A stretch of 64,000 nucleotides of DNA, taken from positions 398,501-462,500 of the forward strand of contig NZ_JAIVLR010000002.1 in NCBI RefSeq assembly GCF_020524765.1, read 5' to 3'. Below, piece by piece: positions 1 through 7,529 of this stretch; position 1 is the first letter of the stretch; every line of letters starts with the position of its first letter. Below the pieces are notes generated by a model. That model was not told the DNA's origin. It saw only the letters and a list, made by a program, of their open reading frames with translations, and did no database searches. The DNA is from Qipengyuania gaetbuli (GTDB lineage: Bacteria; Pseudomonadota; Alphaproteobacteria; Sphingomonadales; Sphingomonadaceae). The translations under genes and the position numbers were made by a program.

Positions 1-408
1 TGCAAGAAACCAGTCGTCCGGGTGGGCGGGGACGTCCACCCCGCGGCGCCGCAACGCGCAATTGTGGGTGAAGCCGGGCTCGGTATGCAGGTCGACAGGG
101 CCGGGGAAGGGGTGGAAATAGCTCTCGCAGCCTTCCCGCTCGCTCCAGCCGGTGAAACGGATACCGAGCTTGTAGGTGGCGTCGCAGGCGGCCATCCAGT
201 CCGCCTCGGCGATGCCGAGATGGTCGAAGAACGCCTTGAGCTGCGGTGTCGAGCCTTCGCCCACGCCGATGATGCCGATGGCGGGGCTTTCGACGACAGT
301 GACGCTGCCACCGCGCCCGCCCCATTCGCGGTGCAGCAGGCAGGCGGTAATCCAGCCTGCACTGCCGCCGCCCAGCACGACGACGCGGGGCGGTTTGGCC
401 GCGTCCAT
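1..408 (-). CDS. Flavin-dependent tryptophan halogenase family protein, partial (N-terminal 136 residues)
   Basis: The gene runs off the left edge, so only the N-terminal part of an FADH2-dependent halogenase-family protein is visible. The fold starts with a Rossmann motif (VLGGGSAGW, about residues 11-19), then GVGEGSTP near residue 48, then a YKLGIRF block whose lysine (residue 80) aligns with the catalytic Lys79 of PrnA. The ATG at 408 overlaps the GH97 stop in a TGATG, so it is the last visible gene of the maltodextrin operon and probably translationally coupled. It is a paralogue of the halogenase at 5898-7415. The family is known to halogenate tryptophan, indole or other aromatics. What it does beside glycosidases is unknown, and its C-terminal active-site motifs lie outside the window. 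Confidence 0.85.
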   Translation of the reverse strand, partial: MDAAKPPRVVVLGGGSAGWITACLLHREWGGRGGSVTVVESPAIGIIGVGEGSTPQLKAFFDHLGIAEADWMAACDATYKLGIRFTGWSEREGCESYFHPFPGPVDLHTEPGFTHNCALRRRGVDVPAHPDDWFLA

Positions 409-2444
409 CACCCCAGCGGCACGAACTCGATCGCAAAGCCGCCCGCAGGGGCGAGGCGAAGGTCGAGTGTCTTGTCGGAGGTCACGGTCATGGTCTCGAC
501 CTCCATCGCATGGCGATCGGCTCCAAGTCCATCGGCCTTTGCCCCGTCGCGCCACACGGTCGCGCGGTAGCTCTTGCCCGGATCGAGGAAACTGAGCGGC
601 ACCTTTGCCTGCCGTTCCTTGTCATCGGTCACGGCGCCGACGTACCAGTTCAGCGTGTTGCGATCGCGCCGGGCGATGACCGCGAATTCGCCGACCTTGC
701 CGTCGACCAGCATGCTTTCAGCCCAATCGGCCGGCACACGTTTCACGAAGTCAAGCGCCTGCGGGTATTTCGCGATATTTTCCGGCAAGTCGGCGACCAT
801 CTGGATGGGCGAGTAGATCGCCACGTAGAAGGCCAGTTGGCGGGCAAGCGTGCTGGGAATGTCCGCTGCTTCGGCCCCGCGTCCTTCCAGCGAGAAGACG
901 CCCGGCGTATAGTCCATCGGTCCTGCCAGCAGGCGGGTGAAGATCATCTCGGGCACGTGCCCGGCATCGTTCTTGGGCACGCCCCAGGCATCGTATTCTG
1001 CACCGCGCGCGCCCTCACGGCTAACCCAGTTGGGATAGGTGCGGCGCAGGCCCGTGTCCTTGATCGGCTCGTGCGGATTGACGGCGATCTTGTGCTCGGC
1101 GGCTTCCTTCACGACCTTGAGGTGGTGGCGCGCCATTTCCTGCCCGTCGTGCCAGACCAGGATTTCGCCTTCGCCGTTTTCATCTGCGGGGGCGATCACG
1201 CTGCCCGCGTCGGCGACATAGCCGGTTTTGACCGCATCGATGCCGAGCCGCTCGTAGAACGCCATCGCGTCTGCCAGTTGCTCTTCATAGACCTTGATGT
1301 TGCCGCCGGTTTCATGGTGGCCGATGATGCGCACGCCCTTTTCGCGGGCATAGGCGGCTACCGCCTCGATATCGAAATCGGGATAGGCGGTGGTGAAATC
1401 GAAATCGCGGCCATTGCCGAACCAGTTGCCGTCCCAGCCCAGGTTCCAGCCTTCGATCAGCACGCCGCGAAACCCGTGTTCGGCTGCGAAATCGATATGC
1501 TTCATAGCATTCTCGGTGGTCGCGCCATGCTTGGCACCGCTCGCCCAGCTGGTGTTGTCGAGATGCATTTCCCACCAGATGCCGATGTACTTGTGGGGCG
1601 TGAACCAGCTGACGTCGCCGAGCTTGTTCGGCTCGTTGAGGTTGAGGATGATATTGCTCTCGAACAGGCCCTTGGGGTTGCTGGCGATCTGGATCGTGCG
1701 CCAGGGGGTTGTGAAAGCACCTTCGCGGATGACCTTGGGCCCGCGGGGCGAAGGCGATAGCAGGGCGCGAAAGCGTGTGCTGTCCATGCGCTTGAGCCAC
1801 ATGCCCGAATAATCGACCAGCGCAGCTTCGTGGAAGGAGAGGTGGATGCCATTGTCCATGACCATGGTGACGGGCGTGTGGACCGTCGAAAGCGCGCTGA
1901 CAGGCGTCTTCTGGTACAGGTACTCGTAGCGGTTCCAGTCACCTGCAGGGATCGACCAGGCAGTGCCGTCGCCCGCAATGTTGAATTCGGTCAGTTCGTC
2001 GGCGATCCGGTAGACCGGCTGCGACGCGTTTTCGGGAAATTCGATGCGAAAGCCCATGCCGTCGTCGAACACGCGCATCCGCACCGTGATTTCGCGCGCC
2101 GACGTATCGCGCTGGCGGAAGGTCACGGCGAGTTCGTTATGGAAGTCCTGCACCCACTGGCGTTCGCCCCAAGGCTGTTCCCAACTGCTTTGGTGCGCTT
2201 CCTCGCGGAAGGAGACGACCTCGAAATTGCGGCGCATGGGATCGGCGTCGGTGAAGTTGAAGCCGAGGTTCGACTTGGTGATCACCGGCACGCCGTCGCG
2301 CGTGACCTCGTAGTAGGGAATGCCTTCGCCGTCAGCGTCCAGCGTTACCTTGATCCGGCCGTCGGGCGAGGTCACGGTTTCCGCCTGTGCCGCGCTGATG
2401 GGAAGAAGCGATGCGCCCAGCAGCAGGGCAATGTGGCGGATCAT
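408..2444 (-). CDS. Secreted GH97 alpha-glucosidase (SusB-like)
   Basis: A glycoside hydrolase family 97 protein of 678 residues that releases glucose from maltodextrins. The chosen ATG at 2444 gives a clean signal peptide (MIRHIALLLG... ending AQA before ETV), so the enzyme is exported to the periplasm or beyond; the open frame extends upstream without a better start. Three glutamates lie in motifs typical of the inverting SusB branch: HHET (E378), NPHEP (E459) and REGARG (E477), which favours alpha-glucosidase over the retaining alpha-galactosidase branch. The start overlaps the stop of the upstream GH13 gene (ATGA) and the stop overlaps the next halogenase start, so it sits inside a coupled operon. 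Confidence 0.92.
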   Translation of the reverse strand: MIRHIALLLGASLLPISAAQAETVTSPDGRIKVTLDADGEGIPYYEVTRDGVPVITKSNLGFNFTDADPMRRNFEVVSFREEAHQSSWEQPWGERQWVQDFHNELAVTFRQRDTSAREITVRMRVFDDGMGFRIEFPENASQPVYRIADELTEFNIAGDGTAWSIPAGDWNRYEYLYQKTPVSALSTVHTPVTMVMDNGIHLSFHEAALVDYSGMWLKRMDSTRFRALLSPSPRGPKVIREGAFTTPWRTIQIASNPKGLFESNIILNLNEPNKLGDVSWFTPHKYIGIWWEMHLDNTSWASGAKHGATTENAMKHIDFAAEHGFRGVLIEGWNLGWDGNWFGNGRDFDFTTAYPDFDIEAVAAYAREKGVRIIGHHETGGNIKVYEEQLADAMAFYERLGIDAVKTGYVADAGSVIAPADENGEGEILVWHDGQEMARHHLKVVKEAAEHKIAVNPHEPIKDTGLRRTYPNWVSREGARGAEYDAWGVPKNDAGHVPEMIFTRLLAGPMDYTPGVFSLEGRGAEAADIPSTLARQLAFYVAIYSPIQMVADLPENIAKYPQALDFVKRVPADWAESMLVDGKVGEFAVIARRDRNTLNWYVGAVTDDKERQAKVPLSFLDPGKSYRATVWRDGAKADGLGADRHAMEVETMTVTSDKTLDLRLAPAGGFAIEFVPLG

Positions 2445-4063
2445 GCGGCAGTCTCCAGGATGATGGCGGAGTAGGGGGGAAGGGTGGTCACGCTGGATCC
2501 GCCGATGGCGATCAGCGGCTGGCCGTCGCAATCCTCGCAGGCGATCGTGCCCGCGCCGAGGTTGAACCGGCAGCGCAGGCGCTGGCCGCCGGCCTCGCGG
2601 ACCAGTTCGAGCAGGTCGCCGTCATGCTTGCAGGCGACAACGGGGCCGTGGTGCAGCGCCGGATTGGCCTTGCGCAGGGCAATCGCCTGGCGGGTGAATT
2701 CGAGGAGCGAGCCCGCCGCGCCGTCTTGGGCGGATACGGCCTTGCCGAGGTTCTCGTCGCCCACCGGCAGCCAGGGTTCGCTGCTGCCGAAGCCTGCATC
2801 TGCGCTGGCATCCCACGGCATGGGGGTGCGCGCACCGTCACGGCTGAGGGTCAGCGGCCAGTTGGCGATGGCTTCGGGATCGTGCAGCTGGTCGAACGGG
2901 ATATCGACCTGCGTGAGGCCCAGCTCCTCGCCGTAATAGAGGATGGCATTGCCGCGCAGGCTCATCAGCAGGAGCACCTTGAGGCGCGCAAAGGCGTCGC
3001 GGTCCTGCGGAGCGCACCAGCGGCTCAGCGCGCGCGGCGCGTCGTGGTTCTCGAAGGCCCAGCTCGGCCAGCCGATACCCTCTTCGTCGGGCCATTCGGC
3101 CAGCGCGGAGCAGACCAGCGTCGGCGTCAGCTTCTCGGCATAGAGGAAGTTGAACCCGTAGGCGGAATTGAGATGGCTCTCGCCTTCCGTGAAGGCCTTC
3201 ATCTCGCGCTCTGCATCGTCCCCGCCGACTTCGGCGACGGTGAACACGCCGTCATATTCGTCGGTCAGGGCGCGAATACGCTCGATAAAGGCGGGAATGT
3301 CGGGGTGCGACTGGTTGTATGTCTTGAGCTGGAAATCGAACGGACGCGTTCGCTGCCGGTCGGTCGCCGGGGCAGGCGGGTTGTCGCGCAACTGCGGGTC
3401 GTGCATCGCGAAATTGAGCGCATCGATGCGGAAGCCGTCGACGCCCCGCTCCAGCCAGAAGCGCATGACGTCCAGCACCGCCTGCTGCACTTGCGGATTG
3501 TGCAGGTTCATCTGCGGCTGGCTGTTGAGGAAATTGTGCAGGTAGTACTGGCCGCGGCGCGCGTCCCACGTCCATGCCGGGCCGCCGAACACCGACTGCC
3601 AGTTGGAAGGCGGCGAGCCGTCCGGCTTGGCATCGGCCCAGACATACCAGTCGGCCTTTGCATTATCGCGGCTGGAACGGCTTTCGGCGAACCAGTCATG
3701 CTCGTCAGAAGTGTGCGAATAGACCTGGTCGATCAGGACCTTGAGGCCCAGTTCGTGCGCGCGGGCGACCAGCGCGTCGAAATCGGTCAGCGAGCCGAAG
3801 ATCGGGTCGACATCGCAATAGTCGGACACGTCGTATCCGAAATCCTTCATCGGCGACTTGAAGAAGGGTGAAATCCAGATCGCATCGACACCCAGGCCGG
3901 CAATGTGCGGCAGCTTTTCGGTGATGCCCGGAAGGTCACCGATACCGTCCCCGTTCGAATCCCGGAAACTGCGCGGATAGATCTGGTAGATCACCGCGCC
4001 CTTCCACCAAGACAGGTTGGCAGCGTCGGTGTGAACGTTCACAATCGGACTTGCGCGGTTCAT
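2441..4063 (-). CDS. GH13 alpha-glucosidase (oligo-1,6/alpha-1,4-glucosidase type), no signal peptide
   Basis: A 540-residue GH13 enzyme. The N-terminus WWKGAVIYQIYPRSF and the IGDLPGI loop are typical of the alpha-glucosidase/oligo-1,6-glucosidase subfamilies. The catalytic residues are visible: nucleophile D214 (GFRIDALNF), acid/base E278 (VAEVGG) and D341 (ENHDAP). There is no signal peptide, so it should act in the cytoplasm on imported maltose and short maltodextrins. ATG 4063 was preferred over an upstream in-frame start because it makes an ATGA overlap with the preceding amylase, matching the coupling seen throughout the operon. Exact linkage specificity cannot be read from sequence alone. 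Confidence 0.92.
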   Translation of the reverse strand: MNRASPIVNVHTDAANLSWWKGAVIYQIYPRSFRDSNGDGIGDLPGITEKLPHIAGLGVDAIWISPFFKSPMKDFGYDVSDYCDVDPIFGSLTDFDALVARAHELGLKVLIDQVYSHTSDEHDWFAESRSSRDNAKADWYVWADAKPDGSPPSNWQSVFGGPAWTWDARRGQYYLHNFLNSQPQMNLHNPQVQQAVLDVMRFWLERGVDGFRIDALNFAMHDPQLRDNPPAPATDRQRTRPFDFQLKTYNQSHPDIPAFIERIRALTDEYDGVFTVAEVGGDDAEREMKAFTEGESHLNSAYGFNFLYAEKLTPTLVCSALAEWPDEEGIGWPSWAFENHDAPRALSRWCAPQDRDAFARLKVLLLMSLRGNAILYYGEELGLTQVDIPFDQLHDPEAIANWPLTLSRDGARTPMPWDASADAGFGSSEPWLPVGDENLGKAVSAQDGAAGSLLEFTRQAIALRKANPALHHGPVVACKHDGDLLELVREAGGQRLRCRFNLGAGTIACEDCDGQPLIAIGGSSVTTLPPYSAIILETAA

Positions 4064-5901
4064 TTCGAGGTCTCCGAAACGCGGCACACGGCCCAGCCGA
4101 AGGCAGGAAGGGTAACGGCGGCGCTGCCCGGCGCGGTTACCGCTGCCGGACAGGTTCCTGCAAGCGTGTCGAGGCGGCGGGCATCGTAACCGAGCATCAC
4201 GTTGGCGCTGCGCTGGGCACCGGTGGTGTTGAACACGGCGAGATATTCCGTCCCGTCAACGGGATCGAACCTGCTTACGGCGAAAATGCCCGGCTCCTGC
4301 TCGTAATGGCGCACTTCCTGGCGCCCGCGGGTGAGGGCGGGGTGCGCGCGCCGGATGGCGGAGAATTCCGCGATCAGGCGGAACAGCGGATGGTTCTCGT
4401 CGAAATTGCTGTCGGCAGTGGTCGCGTCCGTGCCGATCAGGTCGTTATCGTTGTAGACCGCGGTGCGCGAAGGGAACATGTCCTCGCGCGCAAGCTGGTC
4501 GTTGCCGTCACCGACAAAGCCCTGCTCGTCACCGTAATAGATCACCGGGCTGCCGCGCAGGCTCAGCATCATCGCGTGGCCCAACATGACGCGCTTCAGC
4601 AGTTCGTCCTGCGAGATATCGGGCTTGTCCCATTTGATGAGCGTCGAGAAACGCCCCATGTCGTGGTTGCCGAGGAAGGTGGGCAGTTTGCCTGCGGTTT
4701 CCTCGCCGCCTTCATACAGCACGTCGCCGTCGAACATATGCGCCAGAACGACCGTTCCCTTGTCCCGCCCGAGCAGTTCGCGCATCGCTGCCTGGAAGGC
4801 GAAATCGAGCACGGCGGGCAGTTTGTCGCGGCGCGTGTATTCGGCGATGTAGCCGTTTTCCGGGATGTCCTTGTAGACCTCGCCGAACATGTGGAAGTTC
4901 GGGATGCCGTTCTCTTTCGCCACGGCTTCGAGAGCGGGCACGAACTCCTGCCAGAAACCGGGATCGACATGGCGCGCGGTGTCGATGCGGAAGCCGTCGA
5001 CGCCGGTGTCGCGCACCCAGTCGCCGAAAATCTCGATCATGCCGGCGCGCACGCGCGGGTGCTCGGTGAACAGGTCGTCGAGGCCCGAGAAATCGCCGAA
5101 GCGGCTGTCTTCGCCCGTGAACGAGCTGTTGCCGCGGTTGTGGTAATAGATCGGATCGTTGAGCCAAGCGGGGACCTTCACGTCCTTTTCCGCCTCGGGC
5201 ACGACCGGGATGTAGGCGTAGTTCGGATCGGTCAGCTTGGCGAAATTCGCCTCGCTGCTGTCGGCATCGCCCATGAAACCTTCATTGATGCGAGCACCAT
5301 CGGGGCCGCCGCGCGTCGAATAGGGATAGTCCCCCTTGCTGCGGTATTCGAAATTGGTCGCTTCGCCATCGGCATAGGTGATGACGTCGGCCGTATGGTT
5401 GGTGATGATGTCCATGTAGACCTTCATCCCGCGCGCATGGGCTGCATCGACGAAGGCCTTGAACTCCTCGCGCGTGCCGAAATGGCCGTCGGGGCGAGTG
5501 AAATCGGTGACCCAGTACCCGTGGTATCCAGCGCTTTCGTCACCCGAAGGGCCCTGCACCGGCTTGTTCTGGAAGATCGGCGCGAACCAGATGGCGGTGA
5601 CGCCCAGCTTCTCCAGATAGTCGAGCCGGTCGGTCAGCCCTTTTAGGTCGCCCCCGTGGAAGAAACCCTTGGCCGTGGGGTCGTAACCCGTCTGCAGGCG
5701 GTCGCCCGTGAAATCGCCACGATCGTTCGTCGGATCGCCGTTCTCGAACCGGTCGGGCAGGACGAAATAGACGATTTCCTCGCTCGGCAGGCGGTCCCTG
5801 AAATTCACCTCCGGCCCGGTCGAAACGGTAGCAGCCGGGGTCTGCGCCGTCGCACAGGCCGCGAGGCCCAAGGCCAGGAGAGGAAGGGACTTGCGGATCA
5901 T
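4060..5901 (-). CDS. Secreted lipoprotein alpha-amylase, GH13
   Basis: A 613-residue GH13 enzyme that should cut alpha-1,4-glucans outside the cytoplasm. The N-terminus is a lipoprotein signal (LGLAAC, acylated Cys16), so the mature enzyme is membrane-anchored in the envelope or at the surface. GH13 motifs are complete: DIITNHT near residue 165, nucleophile D307 (GFRIDTARH), acid/base E341 (MFGEVYKD) and D414 (FLGNHDMGR). The PDRFENGD segment near the N-terminus is usual in cyclomaltodextrinase/neopullulanase-like and periplasmic amylases. ATG 5901 overlaps the upstream halogenase stop (ATGA). Together with the receptor and GH97 it forms the exported part of the maltodextrin pathway. Confidence 0.92.
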   Translation of the reverse strand: MIRKSLPLLALGLAACATAQTPAATVSTGPEVNFRDRLPSEEIVYFVLPDRFENGDPTNDRGDFTGDRLQTGYDPTAKGFFHGGDLKGLTDRLDYLEKLGVTAIWFAPIFQNKPVQGPSGDESAGYHGYWVTDFTRPDGHFGTREEFKAFVDAAHARGMKVYMDIITNHTADVITYADGEATNFEYRSKGDYPYSTRGGPDGARINEGFMGDADSSEANFAKLTDPNYAYIPVVPEAEKDVKVPAWLNDPIYYHNRGNSSFTGEDSRFGDFSGLDDLFTEHPRVRAGMIEIFGDWVRDTGVDGFRIDTARHVDPGFWQEFVPALEAVAKENGIPNFHMFGEVYKDIPENGYIAEYTRRDKLPAVLDFAFQAAMRELLGRDKGTVVLAHMFDGDVLYEGGEETAGKLPTFLGNHDMGRFSTLIKWDKPDISQDELLKRVMLGHAMMLSLRGSPVIYYGDEQGFVGDGNDQLAREDMFPSRTAVYNDNDLIGTDATTADSNFDENHPLFRLIAEFSAIRRAHPALTRGRQEVRHYEQEPGIFAVSRFDPVDGTEYLAVFNTTGAQRSANVMLGYDARRLDTLAGTCPAAVTAPGSAAVTLPAFGWAVCRVSETSK

Positions 5902-7415
5902 GCGGGGACTTCCTGCTGGGGAGAGGCATTGATGAATTGTTGCACGAAATCGAGATGCCGCGGCATCTGCTTCACCTCTTCGATGAGAGTGAATTCCGTG
6001 CCGTCGAGGAGCTGGCGCAGTTCCTCTTCTGCGAGCGTGTCGGCGATCGGGTTGTAGCCCCGCGCTTCCACGCCCTGTCCGACGAGCACCTGGAACCAGC
6101 CCACTTCGGTGAACAGTTCCTCGTGCTCGCGGTGAATGAAGCCGGAGGCCCGCCAGTTTTCCAGCTTGGTCTCCAGCGTGTCCGGCAATTCCATGTGCCG
6201 GACTGCGTCCCAGAAGGGCTCTCCCTCACGTTCGTTGGCCGTGTAGTGAAGGACGAGAAAATCGCGGATGCGGGTCCATTCGAAGTCGGCCTGGTCGTTG
6301 AACCAGTCGACAATGGCCGGGTCGGGCCGGCCGGCGGGAAGAACCGACAGGAACCTGCTGATCGCGCTCTGGATGAGGTGGATGCTGGTCGATTCCAGCG
6401 GCTCCATGAAACCGGCTGCGAGGCCGAGAGCAAGGCAGTTGCCCTGCCAGTGTCGACGGCGTTTGCCGGTGGTGAAGCGGATGGGGCGCGGATCGCCTAG
6501 CGGTTCGCCATCGAGGTGGGCGAGCAGGGTCGAAGCAGCCTCGTCGTCCGACAGGTGCGCCGAGGAATAGACCATGCCGTTGCCGATGCGGTTCTGCAGC
6601 GGGATGCGCCACTGCCAGCCCGCCTTGCGCGCACTGGACCGCGTATAGGGCGTGAAATCGCCGCCATTGGCACATGGGACGGCCATGGCGCGGTCGCAGG
6701 GCAGGTAATGCGTCCAGTCGTCGAACCCTGCGCCCAGCGCCTGTTCGATCAGCAGGCCGCGAAAACCGGTGCAGTCGACGAAGAAGTCGCCCTCGATGCG
6801 CTCTCCTCCCTCGAGCGAGAGGGCGGCGATGGTGCCGGCCTCGCCGTGCTGTTCGACCTGCGCGACCATGCCTTCTTTGCGCACGACCCCCCGGGCTTCC
6901 GAGAAGCGCCGGAGATAGGCGGCATAGAGCCCTGCGTCGAAATGGTAGGCATAGGGCATTTCGGGCGATTGCGGTGTGCGGCGCCCGCGCTGCATCCGCA
7001 TGGTGCGCGCAGCCAGTTCGTTGAGCGAATAGCGGATCAGCGGCTTGGCCATGCCGAGCTTTGCGGCACGCAGCCAGTAATGCTGGAAAGGGAGCAATCC
7101 GACGCCGCGGCCGATGTTGCCGAAAGCGTGCATGTAGCTTTCGCCTTCACGCCGCCAGCCGTCGAATTCGATGCCGAGCTTGAAGCTGCCCTTGGTTTCA
7201 CGGACGAATTCTGCCTCGTCGAGACCGAGTGCGCCGTTGAAGAGATGGATTTGCGGGATCGTTGCCTCGCCGACGCCGACCGTGCCGATCGCATCGCTTT
7301 CGACGAGCGTGATCGAAGTCCCGGGCGGGGCGAAACGGGCAAGGGCCGCCGCGGCCATCCAACCGGCGGTTCCGCCCCCGGCTATCACGTATCTGGAATT
7401 GGTGTCCTGGGTCAT
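5898..7415 (-). CDS. Flavin-dependent tryptophan halogenase family protein
   Basis: A complete 505-residue member of the FADH2-dependent halogenase family. Visible hallmarks are the FAD-binding GGGTAGW (about residues 13-19), GVGEATIP near 47, catalytic-type lysine K79 in GSFKLGIEF, the diagnostic WxWxIP motif (W267-P272, GWQWRIP), and PLEST with E341, which corresponds to the conserved glutamate of PrnA. All catalytic elements appear intact, so it should be active. It is the second gene of the receptor-led operon, after a 114-base gap containing a strong hairpin, and overlaps the amylase start by four bases. Halogenase homologues beside TonB receptors recur in Caulobacterales and Sphingomonadales sugar loci, but their substrate there is not established. 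Confidence 0.9.
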   Translation of the reverse strand: MTQDTNSRYVIAGGGTAGWMAAAALARFAPPGTSITLVESDAIGTVGVGEATIPQIHLFNGALGLDEAEFVRETKGSFKLGIEFDGWRREGESYMHAFGNIGRGVGLLPFQHYWLRAAKLGMAKPLIRYSLNELAARTMRMQRGRRTPQSPEMPYAYHFDAGLYAAYLRRFSEARGVVRKEGMVAQVEQHGEAGTIAALSLEGGERIEGDFFVDCTGFRGLLIEQALGAGFDDWTHYLPCDRAMAVPCANGGDFTPYTRSSARKAGWQWRIPLQNRIGNGMVYSSAHLSDDEAASTLLAHLDGEPLGDPRPIRFTTGKRRRHWQGNCLALGLAAGFMEPLESTSIHLIQSAISRFLSVLPAGRPDPAIVDWFNDQADFEWTRIRDFLVLHYTANEREGEPFWDAVRHMELPDTLETKLENWRASGFIHREHEELFTEVGWFQVLVGQGVEARGYNPIADTLAEEELRQLLDGTEFTLIEEVKQMPRHLDFVQQFINASPQQEVPA

Positions 7416-7432
7416 GGCTCTGGGCTCCCGTC

Positions 7433-7474
7433 ACGCCGGATGCGCGGGCCATAGCATGGCTGCGCATCCGGCGT
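7433..7474 (-). promoter_or_regulatory. Long intercistronic stem-loop between TonB receptor and halogenase
   Basis: A perfect 13-base inverted repeat (7433-7445 and 7462-7474) encloses a second 5-base stem (7448-7452 with 7456-7460), giving an almost continuous stem with a 3-base loop. It ends 18 bases before the halogenase ATG. No T-run follows on the minus strand, so it does not look like an intrinsic terminator. An mRNA-stabilising or attenuating element that lets receptor mRNA exceed downstream mRNA is the likeliest role (inference). Confidence 0.55.
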
Positions 7475-7529
7475 ATCGGGGACGGGGCGATCCGGAGGAG
7501 ATGTGAACCGCCCCGCCGTCGATAGCCGA

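Noticed and set aside
510-1760. A 416-codon open frame on the plus strand opposite the GH97 gene
   Set aside because: GH97 on the minus strand has a signal peptide, catalytic motifs and coupled ends; the opposite frame has none.
7433-7474. Rho-independent terminator ending the receptor transcript
   Set aside because: The stem is strong but no T-run follows on the minus strand and the next gene begins 18 bases later, so it is better viewed as a stability or attenuation element.
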